A DNA stretch of 64,000 bases. Source: Micromonospora matsumotoense. Its GTDB lineage: Bacteria > Actinomycetota > Actinomycetes > Mycobacteriales > Micromonosporaceae. A program made the translations under genes and the position numbers. The notes under the pieces are model-generated. The model saw only the letters and a list, made by a program, of their open reading frames with translations. It did no database searches and was not told the DNA's origin. How positions within the stretch are numbered: position 1 is the stretch's first letter; each line of letters starts with the position of its first letter. The stretch covers positions 20,379-84,378 of the forward strand of contig NZ_FMCU01000023.1 of assembly GCF_900091525.1 (NCBI RefSeq), read 5' to 3'. Positions 42,539 to 51,261 of this stretch are shown here, in pieces.

Positions 42539-44170
42539 ATGAACCCCATGCAGCGCAGATCCTTCATCCAACTCACCGGCGTCGGCCTTCTGGCCGGCAC
42601 CGCCGGCCCGGCCCTGGTCGCCTGCGGCTCGGCCGAGAAGACCTCGGTCACCAACAGCGGCAAGGAACTGGTGCCGTGGCCGACACAGGTCCCGTTCGCC
42701 GGCCCGACACCGGACGCCCCGGCGAACGACAAGGGCGTGCAGAACCTCTACACCAGCTACCCGCAGCAGCTCACCACGTCGGTCAAGGAGACCCCGGGCG
42801 ACGGCAGTGAGGTCACCGCGATGATCATCACGTACGAGCCGCCGCCGACCGACGTCAGCGGCAGCCCGCGCTGGCAGGCGATCAACAAGGCGCTGGGCGT
42901 CAACCTCAAGGTCACCGTGGTGCCGGACGCCGAGTTCGCCACCAAGATGGCCACCGTGATGGCCTCCGGCGAGCTGCCGGACATCATCATGCTCGGCGCC
43001 GGCTACACGCTGCCCCGGGAAGAGGACTTCGTCGCCAGCAAGTGTGCCGACATCTCCGAGCTGATCGGCGGCGACGCCATCAAGGAATACCCCAACCTCG
43101 CCAACATCCCGCTCTATGCCTGGAAGGCCGTCGGCCGCATCGGCGGTCGGCTCTACGGGCTGCCGATCGAACGGCCGGTGCCCGGCAACAGCCTGCTGGC
43201 CAACCGCACCCAGCTCGACCAGGTCGGGGCGCCACGGGACTGGAGCAAGGACGAGTTCCGCGCCGCGCTCAAGGCACTGACCACGGGCCGGCGCTGGGGC
43301 ACCGGCAGCGCCCGGGAGGCGCTCGGCGGCAGCCACCAGATCTACCACGCCGGGTCGTTCGGCGCGCCCAACGTCTGGAAGGTCGACGGCGGCGCCTTCA
43401 TCTCCACCTACGGCACCGAGCAGTACAAGGCGGCGCTGGACTTCACCCGGCAGCTGTGGAGCGAGAAGCTCTACTACCCGGACTCCAGCAGCACCAGCCA
43501 GGTGGACCTGGAGACGCTCTACTACAACGGCACGGTCAGCACCATCACCGACGGCTTCGGCACGTACGCCACCGCCGCGCCGACGGTGAAGGACGGGTTC
43601 AAGGTCGACTTCGCGCTGCCGTACAACGCCGGCACCACGCCCACCCCGTGGCAGGGCACCGGCATCTTCGGCTACACCGTGTTCAAAAAGGCCTCCACGG
43701 ACCGGCTCAAGATGCTGCTGCGGATCTGCAACTACCTGGCCGCGCCGTTCGGCACGACCGAGTACGAGCTGAAGACGTTCGGCATCGAGGGCACCGACTT
43801 CACCCGCAGCGCCACCGGCATCACGCTGTCGGAGTCGGGCAACCCGGCCCCACCGCCGTTCCGCTACATCGCCTCCCCGCCCGGCGTGATCAACCTGCCC
43901 GGTCAGGAGGAGGCCGCCCGCCGGCTCTACGACTGGGAGAGCGCGGTGCTGCCCAACAGCATCCGCGATCCCAGCAATGGTCTACGCTCCGCCACGAAGA
44001 CTGCGGACGGCGCCAAACTCAACAAGATCCTGACCGATGCCGCCACCTCGATCACCACCGGCCGGGAGCCGCTCTCCACCTGGGACACCGCGGTCAAGTC
44101 GTGGCGCGACGGCGGCGGTGACAAGATGGCCGAGGAGTACGCCGAGGAGCTCAAGAACAGCGGCGCCTGA
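42539..44170 (+). CDS. Extracellular sugar-binding lipoprotein of ABC transporter
   Basis: 543 aa. The signal peptide has a twin-arginine start (MQRRSFIQLTGVGLLAG) and a lipobox ending LVAC, so it is a lipid-anchored solute-binding protein, possibly Tat-exported. The size and motifs (ELPDIIMLGAGY, LYGLPIERPVPGN, FGYTVFKKASTD) match LipO/family-1 binding proteins that pair with LplB/LplC permeases and take oligosaccharides or polyuronates. ATG 42539 has GAGG eight bases upstream. Ligand unknown. Confidence 0.88.
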   Translation: MNPMQRRSFIQLTGVGLLAGTAGPALVACGSAEKTSVTNSGKELVPWPTQVPFAGPTPDAPANDKGVQNLYTSYPQQLTTSVKETPGDGSEVTAMIITYEPPPTDVSGSPRWQAINKALGVNLKVTVVPDAEFATKMATVMASGELPDIIMLGAGYTLPREEDFVASKCADISELIGGDAIKEYPNLANIPLYAWKAVGRIGGRLYGLPIERPVPGNSLLANRTQLDQVGAPRDWSKDEFRAALKALTTGRRWGTGSAREALGGSHQIYHAGSFGAPNVWKVDGGAFISTYGTEQYKAALDFTRQLWSEKLYYPDSSSTSQVDLETLYYNGTVSTITDGFGTYATAAPTVKDGFKVDFALPYNAGTTPTPWQGTGIFGYTVFKKASTDRLKMLLRICNYLAAPFGTTEYELKTFGIEGTDFTRSATGITLSESGNPAPPPFRYIASPPGVINLPGQEEAARRLYDWESAVLPNSIRDPSNGLRSATKTADGAKLNKILTDAATSITTGREPLSTWDTAVKSWRDGGGDKMAEEYAEELKNSGA

Positions 44171-44237
44171 CCGGATCACGTGGGACGCGGCCCGTCGGAC
44201 ACCGGAGGTCCGTTCACGGTACGAGGTGAGGAGCACG

Positions 44238-45227
44238 GTGATCCGGCGGGAAGTGGACGTCTCGGCGGTCCGGCAGCGGCTGGGCCTCCCCGTCGACGTC
44301 GAGGGGTGGCTGGCCCGGTCAGCCACCCCCGGCGAGCCGACGGCCGGCCCGGTGCCACCGCCGCCCGAGCAGGCGTACGCCCTGTTGGAGCGGTTGGGGG
44401 TGCCGGAGCCGGACCGGCTGCCGGCGATCGAGGCGATGCCCACCCCGGACGGCACGCCGGAGCTGTGGTGGCTGCTGGAGCACTGTCACCGTGAGCTCTG
44501 CCGCGACCTGGCCGACCTCCGGCCGATCGCGCCCTGGCCGAGCCTGCCGGCGTCGCTCGGCCCCGCCGGTCGGTACTTCTACCTGCACGTCTTCCTGGCC
44601 GCGCTGCCGACCACCCGCCGGCTGCACGACAGCCTGGGCATCCCGGCGGAGGTCTCCTGGCACACCCTGGCCGACCTCGGTGCCAAGATGGCCATCCACC
44701 GCCGGACGCACGGCCAGGGCGGGCTGGACCGGCAGAACTGGCTGACCCGGCACTTCCGGGGCAGCCTCTACCGGCTCGGCCGGTTACAGTTCGACCGGTT
44801 CCGACTGGACCCGGCGGTGGCTGCCGGATCGCCACTGGCCGGTCAGCCGGTGCTGGACGTGCACATCCCGGAGGACGGTCCGCTGGCCTTGGCGGACTGT
44901 GACGAGTCGTTCACCTCCGCGGCGGTGTTCTTCGCCCGCCACTTCCCGCAGGAGCCCTATCCGGCAGCGGTCTGTCGATCGTGGCTGCTCGACGACCAAC
45001 TCGCCGAGTACCTGCCGCCGACGGCCAACATCATCCGCTTCCAGCGCCGGTTCCGACTCTTCCCGCCGGTGCTCGACGGCGACCACGACGTCTTCGAGTT
45101 CGTCTTCCGGCAACACCCCACCGACCTGGCCGAGCTTCCGCAGGACACCGCCCTGCAGCGGGCCGTGGTGACCCACCTGCGCTCCGGTCGACACTGGCGG
45201 ATCAGGACAGGATGGACACCCCTGTAG
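44238..45227 (+). CDS. DUF5596-type acyltransferase-domain protein
   Basis: 329 aa. It looks like the two-part family with an N-terminal helical domain and a C-terminal acyltransferase-like domain: WHTLADLGAKMAIHRRTHGQ, LYRLGRLQFDRFRL, LDVHIPEDGPLALADCDESF. Such genes are often next to carbohydrate ABC transporters. GTG 44238 has GGAG four bases upstream. It ends 20 bp from the convergent larE. One TTA codon occurs. Its biochemical function is not established. Confidence 0.6.
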   Translation: MIRREVDVSAVRQRLGLPVDVEGWLARSATPGEPTAGPVPPPPEQAYALLERLGVPEPDRLPAIEAMPTPDGTPELWWLLEHCHRELCRDLADLRPIAPWPSLPASLGPAGRYFYLHVFLAALPTTRRLHDSLGIPAEVSWHTLADLGAKMAIHRRTHGQGGLDRQNWLTRHFRGSLYRLGRLQFDRFRLDPAVAAGSPLAGQPVLDVHIPEDGPLALADCDESFTSAAVFFARHFPQEPYPAAVCRSWLLDDQLAEYLPPTANIIRFQRRFRLFPPVLDGDHDVFEFVFRQHPTDLAELPQDTALQRAVVTHLRSGRHWRIRTGWTPL

Positions 45228-45247
45228 ACCGGCCGGCGGCGCCCCGG

Positions 45248-46084
45248 TCACGCACGGCCCGGCACGTCGGCTCGCAGCGGGTCGTTCAGCGAGCCGGAGC
45301 GGAAGGCGGCCACCCGGACCGGCAGCTCACCGAAGCCGGCCGCCCTCACCGCACCGGGCAGCGCCTCGTCGGCCAGCGCCGCAGCCACCAGTTCGGCGTC
45401 CACCTCCAGCCGTACCTCGTCGCCGAGGTCACGGACCCTCAGGTCACGCGGTTGGTGCCGGGCCAGCAGTTCACGCACCGCCCGCTCGGCCCGTTCGACC
45501 CGAGCCAACCGGGCCGGGCTGATCTCGATGCCGTAGGCGATCCGACTGGCCAGGCAGGCCGCTGCCGGCTTGTCCCAGGTCCGCAGGCCCCAATCCCGGG
45601 CAACCGACCGGACCGCGTCCTTGGACATTCCCAGGTCGGCCAGTGGGCTACGGACCGCCCGTTCCTGGGCGGCCTCGATGCCGGGCCGGAAACCGGCGGT
45701 CAGGTCGGCGGCGTTGGTGCCGGTAGCGACCGTGTCGTAGCCATGCCGACCGGCCAGCTCGACGGCCGCGTCCAGCACCGTGCTCTTGCAGAAGTAGCAG
45801 CGTCGCGGGCCGTTCTCCCGGTAACCAGCCCGGCGCAGCTCCCCGGTGGCCGGCCGGTGGTGGGCCACCCCCAGGGCGACGCAGAACCGCTCGGCGGCGG
45901 CCCGCTCGGCGGCGGGCAGCGACGCCGACACCGCGGTCATCGCGGCCACCCGGTCGGCACCCAGGGCCCGGGCCGCCGCCGCCAGCACCAGACTGGAGTC
46001 GACCCCACCGGAGAAAGCCACCAGCACACTGCCGTAACCGGCGATCTCGGCGACAAGCCGATCACCGAGTGCAATCGTGTCCAC
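45248..46084 (-). CDS. larE: LarE, ATP-dependent sulfur transferase for NPN cofactor
   Basis: 278 aa. LarE adenylates the pyridinium dicarboxylate mononucleotide and inserts sulfur, in the Lactobacillus enzyme by sacrificing a cysteine. PP-loop SGGVDSSLVLAA, RRCYFCKSTVLDAA, and a conserved Cys in KPAAACLASRIAYG at the position of the sacrificial cysteine. GTG 46084 has GGGAG upstream; its start is only 32 bp from the divergent larB start, so the two share a promoter region. Confidence 0.9.
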   Translation of the reverse strand: MDTIALGDRLVAEIAGYGSVLVAFSGGVDSSLVLAAAARALGADRVAAMTAVSASLPAAERAAAERFCVALGVAHHRPATGELRRAGYRENGPRRCYFCKSTVLDAAVELAGRHGYDTVATGTNAADLTAGFRPGIEAAQERAVRSPLADLGMSKDAVRSVARDWGLRTWDKPAAACLASRIAYGIEISPARLARVERAERAVRELLARHQPRDLRVRDLGDEVRLEVDAELVAAALADEALPGAVRAAGFGELPVRVAAFRSGSLNDPLRADVPGRA

Positions 46085-46116
46085 GACGCCACTCCCATCA
46101 CGACGACCGGGGGAAG

Positions 46117-46818
46117 ATGATGGAACCATATCCGACCGGCTCCGCCGGGAACACTATTGACCTGGGCTTTGCCCAGCTGGACGTACAGCGGGCGGCACGC
46201 ACCGGAGACCCCGAGGTGGTCTACGGCGAGGGTAAGACCCCGGCACAGATAGTCAGCGCGCTCCGCGCGTTGCACGCCGCCCACCCGGACCGGGCGGTGC
46301 TGGCGACCCGGCTCGCACCGGCCGCACTGGCCCGGCTCGCCGAGGAGCTGCCGGCAGCCTGGTTGGACGAGGCTGGCCGACTCGCCATCCTGGGGACACC
46401 GCCGGCCCCGGTGGGCACGGTGGCCGTGGTCGGCGCGGGAACGGCCGACCTGCCGGTGCTGCGCGAGGTGGCCGCGACGGTGGGCGTCTTCGGCGCAGGC
46501 TGCGACGAGGTCGTGGATGTGGGCGTGGCGGGGCTACACCGGCTGCTGGCCCAGCGGGACCGCATTGCCGGCGCCGACGCGGTGGTCGCGGTCGCCGGCA
46601 TGGAGGCAGCCCTGCCGTCGGTGCTCGGCGGCCTGATCGGCGTCCCGCTGATAGCGGTGCCGACCAGCGTCGGCTATGGCTGGCACCTGAACGGCCTGAC
46701 TGCCTGGCTGGCGATGCTGAACAGCTGTGCACCCGGCGTGCTGACGGTCAACGTCGACAACGGTTTCAGCGCTGGCGTGGCCGCCGCCCGGATCGCCCGC
46801 CGGACGGCCCGACCATGA
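46117..46818 (+). CDS. larB: LarB, pyridinium-3,5-biscarboxylate mononucleotide synthase
   Basis: 233-aa AIR-carboxylase-like enzyme that carboxylates and hydrolyses nicotinic acid adenine dinucleotide, the first NPN step. Motifs: VVYGEGKTPAQI, GAGTADLPVLREVA, VAVAGMEAALPSVLGGLIG, VPTSVGYGW and LAMLNSCAPGVLTVNVDNGF. ATG 46117 (or 46120) follows GGGGGAAG. Its TGA overlaps the larC ATG (ATGA). Confidence 0.92.
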   Translation: MMEPYPTGSAGNTIDLGFAQLDVQRAARTGDPEVVYGEGKTPAQIVSALRALHAAHPDRAVLATRLAPAALARLAEELPAAWLDEAGRLAILGTPPAPVGTVAVVGAGTADLPVLREVAATVGVFGAGCDEVVDVGVAGLHRLLAQRDRIAGADAVVAVAGMEAALPSVLGGLIGVPLIAVPTSVGYGWHLNGLTAWLAMLNSCAPGVLTVNVDNGFSAGVAAARIARRTARP

Positions 46819-48059
46819 CCGGCGGCCTACCGGAGCGCGCCGGACGCCGAGCCGGCGAGCCCGGACCCGTGCCGGTGCTCTGGATCGACGCGAGCAACGG
46901 CGCGGCCGGGGACATGCTACTCGCCGCGCTGCTCGACGCCGGCGCCGACCCGGACGTGGTGCGGGCCGGGCTGGCGCGGCTGCACGTCGAGCCGATCGTG
47001 GTCGAGCCGCGCCCGGTCCGCCGGCACGGTTTCCGGGCCACCCTGGTCGAGGTACGGGTGTCGGAAAGCACCACGCACCGCCGGCTCACCGACGTAGTCG
47101 AGGTGATCCGGTCGGCTGGGCTGGACGAGTCGGTCACCGCGTTCGCCTGCGCGGTCTTCGACCGGCTGGCCGCCGCCGAGGCCCGCGTGCACGGCACCGG
47201 CATCGACCAGGTGCACTTCCACGAGGTGGGTGCGCTCGACGCGATCGCCGACGTGGTCGGCTGCGCGCTGGCCCTGCACGAGCTGGGCGTACTGGCCGCA
47301 GCGGTACGGGTCGTCTCGCCCGTGGCCGTCGGCTCGGGCCAGGTACACGCCGCGCACGGCGTCCTGCCGGTGCCGGCACCGGCCGTGTTGGAGCTGCTCA
47401 CCAGGGCTGGTGCCCCGCTGCGGGCGCATCCGGCCAGCATGGAACTCTGCACACCCACCGGCGCTGCGCTGCTGAGCACCCTCGCCACCGGGTGGGGGCC
47501 GACCCCGCCCTGCGTCCCGCGGACGGTCGGCGTCGGTGCCGGGCAGGCCGACCCGGCCGGGCACGCCAACCTGCTCCGGGTGCTCATCGGCGCTGCGAGC
47601 AGCCCGCCCGACTGGCGTACCGACACCCTGCATCAGGTCGAGTGCACGATCGACGACCTCGACCCACGGATCTGGCCCGACCTGTTGGAGCAGCTGCGTG
47701 ACGCAGGTGCGGCGGACGCCTGGTGCAGCCCGGCGCTGATGCGCAAGGGGCGGCCGGGTCAGGTGCTCAGCGTGCTGGTCGACACCGACCGGCTGGATCT
47801 GGTCTGCCGGCTGGTCTTCGAGCAGACCACCACCCTCGGGGTCCGCGTCGGCGAGGTGCACCGCCGCGCCCTGCGCCGCGACGTGGTGACCGTCGCCGTC
47901 GACGGATCACCGGTGCGGGTCAAACGGGGTCACCTCGGCGGCCGGGTGGTGAACAGCCAACCGGAGTACGACGACGTGCTGGCGGTGGCCCGGCGTACCG
48001 GCCGACCACTGGCCGACGTGCTGACCGAGGTGCACCGACTGCTCGCCGCGCAGCCCTGA
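46815..48059 (+). CDS. larC: LarC, nickel insertase for NPN cofactor
   Basis: 414 aa. LarC inserts nickel into the dithiolated cofactor with CTP. Motifs: IDASNGAAGDMLLAALLDAG, VHFHEVGALDAIADVVG, VHAAHGVLPVPAPAVLELL, CTPTGAALLSTLATGWG, CTIDDLDPRIWPDLLEQLRD and MRKGRPGQVLSVL. In Lactobacillus plantarum it is made as LarC1/LarC2 by programmed frameshifting; here a single continuous frame encodes both parts. It is translationally coupled to larB. Confidence 0.92.
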   Translation: MTGGLPERAGRRAGEPGPVPVLWIDASNGAAGDMLLAALLDAGADPDVVRAGLARLHVEPIVVEPRPVRRHGFRATLVEVRVSESTTHRRLTDVVEVIRSAGLDESVTAFACAVFDRLAAAEARVHGTGIDQVHFHEVGALDAIADVVGCALALHELGVLAAAVRVVSPVAVGSGQVHAAHGVLPVPAPAVLELLTRAGAPLRAHPASMELCTPTGAALLSTLATGWGPTPPCVPRTVGVGAGQADPAGHANLLRVLIGAASSPPDWRTDTLHQVECTIDDLDPRIWPDLLEQLRDAGAADAWCSPALMRKGRPGQVLSVLVDTDRLDLVCRLVFEQTTTLGVRVGEVHRRALRRDVVTVAVDGSPVRVKRGHLGGRVVNSQPEYDDVLAVARRTGRPLADVLTEVHRLLAAQP

Positions 48060-48141
48060 CCCGCCGCGGCCGGCGGCGGCGCTCCTGGTCAGCCTCCGCC
48101 GCCGCGAGCACGCCGGCCAGCGTGCTCCGCGTCCGCGACCC

Positions 48142-48420
48142 GTGGGTCAAGGCATCGACCCGGGCCGGCCCCGGATCCCGCACCCGGTACTGGTGCTCAT
48201 CCACCTGGCCGCGATGATGGCGCACGGCTTCCTCGGCCTCGCGCTCATGCAGACCACCACCGTCCTCGCCCCCGACTGGCACCTCGGCGTGCATCCCGGA
48301 TGGGCGTCGTCGCCGCTCGACGACCAGAAGCTGGGCGCCGGCATCACCTGGGCGTTCGGTGAGATCCCGCCGCCGTCGTGATGGGCCTGCTGGTCCGGCA
48401 GTGGATCCGCGATCAATCGC
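48142..48420 (+). pseudogene. CtaG-like cytochrome oxidase assembly protein fragment
   Basis: Reads VLIHLAAMMAHGFLGLALMQ, WASSPLDDQKLGAGITWAF and GEIP. After one frameshift near 48370 it continues VVMGLLVRQWIRD. This matches the end of the caa3-type CtaG membrane domain. The N-terminal helices are missing. The 48060-48141 stretch shows no gene. Confidence 0.6.
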
Positions 48421-48455
48421 AGAATGTGTGCCAGGAGCCCAGCGTTCTGCTGGGT

Positions 48456-49205
48456 TCAGGATGATCGCGGGCGTAGACGTCCCCGGGCCATCAGTTCGAT
48501 GGTGAGGACGATGGCGGTTGCTTCGACGGCGAGGAGGCCGACGAGGACGAACAGTTGGATGATCCCCGCAGTCAGGGGACTCGCGCCGCCGAGGAGGACT
48601 CCGACGAAGGCACCGGGGAGGGTGACGAGGCCGACGGTACGGGTCTGGTCGAGGGCGGGAATGAGTGCCTGGCTGGCGGCGGGGCGGCAGACGAGCAGCG
48701 CGGCGTCGCGGGGGAGCAGTCCCAGCGCGAGAGCCGCTTCGACCTCGCCGCGCCGGGCGCGAAGATCGTCGTTGAAACGACGCCCGGCGAGGCTTGTGGC
48801 GGTCATGGCGCCGCCGGTCAGGATACCGGCGATCGGGATGATCGCGATGCCACGCAGGGGCACCAGCCCGGCGACAAGGAGCGCGGCGACGACGGTCAGG
48901 CTGGCGGTGGCGATCGGGACACCCGCCCACCAGCCGTTCGGCCCACCAGTTATCCGCCGGCCGGAAGTGACCGTAGCGACCGCGCACATGAGCATGACGA
49001 ACGCCGCGGTCGCCCACAGCGACGAGATGATCGCGGTGATCACCAGCGACACGGCGGCCAGTTGCAGCGCGGCCCGGGCGGCGGCGACGGCGATCTGCCG
49101 GCCGTGCCCGAGCCGTCCAACGATCGCGACGGCGGCTGCGACAGCAGTCAGCAGCGCCAGCGCGACGGCGAGTCTCGGCCCGAGCACCAGCATCGTCGAG
49201 GTCAT
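48456..49205 (-). CDS. FetB/UPF0014-type ABC permease
   Basis: 249-aa membrane protein with about seven hydrophobic helices. ALQLAAVSLVITAIISSLWA, GLLPRDAALLVCRPAASQAL and TVGLVTLPGAFVGVLLGGAS are characteristic of the FetB (YbbM) iron-export permease family. The usual FetA ATPase partner is not adjacent; a CtaG fragment and an IS21 remnant flank it, so the operon may have been broken. ATG 49205 has a weak ribosome-binding site; ATG 49193 is an alternative. Confidence 0.78.
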   Translation of the reverse strand: MTSTMLVLGPRLAVALALLTAVAAAVAIVGRLGHGRQIAVAAARAALQLAAVSLVITAIISSLWATAAFVMLMCAVATVTSGRRITGGPNGWWAGVPIATASLTVVAALLVAGLVPLRGIAIIPIAGILTGGAMTATSLAGRRFNDDLRARRGEVEAALALGLLPRDAALLVCRPAASQALIPALDQTRTVGLVTLPGAFVGVLLGGASPLTAGIIQLFVLVGLLAVEATAIVLTIELMARGRLRPRSS

Positions 49206-49238
49206 CCTGCCAGTGTTGCCCCGGCGCCGACGGGCCGA

Positions 49239-49703
49239 TCAGTTGGTGCCGGATGCGTCTCTGAACGCCGTTGCCCCTGCGGCGGTTGCCGAGCGGGAGC
49301 GTAGGAGTTGGATACCGATGGGTAGGGCGGGTGGCACCACTATGGGGACCAACTCTCCTGGCAGATGCTCCGTCCGCTGCGCCGAGTCCGGGCGCCGGAA
49401 CAACGGCCGCAACTGCTGCACCCGATCAGCGAACACCGTCTTGCCGCGGGCTCACCCGAACCGCTCCATGATCACCGTCGTCGGCATGTCCGGGAACTCC
49501 GCCAACAACGCCCTGATCTGCGGTTCGACCGTATCCACGATCGAACCCCTGCCCGCCCGCTGATAGCGAGGCGGCTCATGACTGGCCAAGGCCTTACGCA
49601 CCGTGTTCCGTGAGACCCCCAGCCGACGACAGATGGCCTTGATCGCCATCCGCTCCGCCCGATGCAACCGACGGATCTCCGCCCAGTCCTCCACGCTCAG
49701 CAC
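49239..49703 (-). pseudogene. IS21-type transposase (IstA) remnant
   Basis: N-terminus of IstA: MLSVEDWAEIRRLHRAERMA, IKAICRRLGVSRNTVRKAL, FPDMPTTVIMERFG. A TGA (Trp codon expected) interrupts, and the same frame resumes with GKTVFADRVQQLRPLFRRPD and ENT-terminal sequence that degrades before the catalytic domain. No IstB helper or ends are visible. The 49704-49928 gap to the next gene shows nothing. Confidence 0.7.
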
Positions 49704-49928
49704 CTCCCGATGCTTCCGGAAGGGGTCAACATTCAGCCGGAACCACGGGGTCAGTTTTCACGCGGAGCCGACACGGTGACGGCCGGCCCCCCATCGTCGG
49801 CGCTCGCATCGCACCCTCACCGTGGTCGACCACGACGCACTCATCTAGCCGATGAGCGTGCACCTGATCGCCGGCGCATGGACCAGATACGATCCCAACG
49901 GTGGCGTAGGGTCCGGCCGGAGGTGCCG

Positions 49929-50396
49929 ATGAGTTTCCGGCTGGCGGCTTATGCTGTGTGCATCGAGGATGGGCGGGTACTGCTCGCCCGCCACGTATCA
50001 CCGACCGGCGACACCAACTGGACCCTTCCGGGGGGCAAGGTGGAGCACGCGGAGGATCCGTTCGATGTGGTGATCCGCGAGGTCGCCGAAGAGACCGGCT
50101 GCGACGCGCTGGTTGAACGCTTGCTGGGCGTGGACTCGAGGGTGATTCCCGCCACCGAGGCGCGGCTGGGAATCGAGCACCAGAACATCGGCATCTTCTA
50201 CCGAGTCCGCATTACTGGTGGCACACTGCGCCCCGAGCCGAACGGCGAAACCGCCGAGTCGGTCTGGACCTCAATACCGGATGTGGCCCGCCTGCGCCGA
50301 TCGTCGCTGGTCGACGTCGGGCTGGCACTCGCGCAGACCCTTCCCTCGACCGGCCACGTCGTCCCCGTCCCGGTCGGTGGCCTGCTTCAGCACTGA
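49929..50396 (+). CDS. NUDIX hydrolase
   Basis: 155 aa. Complete NUDIX box GGKVEHAEDPFDVVIREVAE plus ETG, inside a typical alpha/beta fold (AAYAVCIEDGRVLLARHV). It hydrolyses a nucleoside-diphosphate-linked substrate; specificity unknown. ATG 49929 has GGAGG five bases upstream. It is monocistronic between an IS21 remnant and the Mth938-like gene. Confidence 0.9.
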   Translation: MSFRLAAYAVCIEDGRVLLARHVSPTGDTNWTLPGGKVEHAEDPFDVVIREVAEETGCDALVERLLGVDSRVIPATEARLGIEHQNIGIFYRVRITGGTLRPEPNGETAESVWTSIPDVARLRRSSLVDVGLALAQTLPSTGHVVPVPVGGLLQH

Positions 50397-50546
50397 GTCC
50401 GCCGCCGGTGCAGCTGCACCGTTTCGCTGGACGTGAAGCAGGACGCGGTACTGACGCCCAATTGCACATCCAGATGCTGCGGACCCGCCGACTGGCGAAT
50501 TTCGGCGCTCGCATCTGCCGCTGCAAGCGTGTCTCTATCGTTGCGT

Positions 50547-50927
50547 TCAGCAGGTCGAGTGGAACAGTCCTGCGACTGCGGTGCCACTGGTGGCGAGGTC
50601 GTTGTAGATCTGGACTGCCTCGGTGGTCTCGGCCACGTGGACGGTCACCCCGCGCTCCTCCAACAGTCTGAGGGTACGCGGGTCGACCTGCAGCTGCAGT
50701 TGCATGCCACGCGACAGTACGACGGTCGTGGCGCCGTGGGCCAGAAGCTCTAGGACATCATCGGGCTGAACACCGGGGCTGTGGCGGGTACCGGTTTCGG
50801 ACCAGTCCCACGGGCGGCCACCGCTGGGGTAGAGCTTGAAGTCCTTGCCAACTCCAAGGTCCTCGACGTCCATGTGGCCCCATGAGATCGCCAGTACGAG
50901 CGGCGAACGAGTTGTTTCGCTGGACAC
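50547..50927 (-). CDS. Mth938-like domain protein (DUF498)
   Basis: 126 aa: LAISWGHMDVEDLGVGKDFK, YPSGGRPWDWSETGTRHSPG, HGATTVVLSRGMQLQLQV and RTLRLLEERGVTVHVAETTE. This is the compact fold of Mth938/NDUFAF3-related proteins; the bacterial function is unknown. GTG 50927 has GAGGGG upstream. The 50928-51261 gap to the divergent gene contains only low-confidence small ORFs. Confidence 0.8.
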   Translation of the reverse strand: MSSETTRSPLVLAISWGHMDVEDLGVGKDFKLYPSGGRPWDWSETGTRHSPGVQPDDVLELLAHGATTVVLSRGMQLQLQVDPRTLRLLEERGVTVHVAETTEAVQIYNDLATSGTAVAGLFHSTC

Positions 50928-51261
50928 GGCGGCCCCTCGTTGGACGGAGCCGCGTCGGCCGCGGCTGAACGTTCTGTGCAGGCTGCCAGACCCTACGCTC
51001 ACGCCGCAATCCGCGCGCCCGGTGCGCATCCCGTTCGTACCGATGAGCGCGTGGCAGGTGGTGATGTTGAAAGACCACGAGGAGGTCGACGTCAACGACG
51101 TGGCGCACAGCACCTCGTCGCACGCTGTCCGGCAGGGGTCGCGTACCACCTCCACGGTAGAGACCGGTTGATGTCTGATGATCAGCATTCCGCCCGTGCG
51201 GTGCCAGGTGCGGCGGCGAATCGGATTGCTTGGGTCGCGTCGTGCCTGCCAGGATGCCGCC

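Noticed and set aside
50930..51190. Small minus-strand ORF rich in Ser/Thr/Cys (WSFNITTC-like) that recalls a lanthipeptide precursor
   Set aside because: No modification enzyme, transporter or consistent ribosome-binding site nearby, and the opposite strand frame is equally GC3-biased, so there is no support for a RiPP gene.
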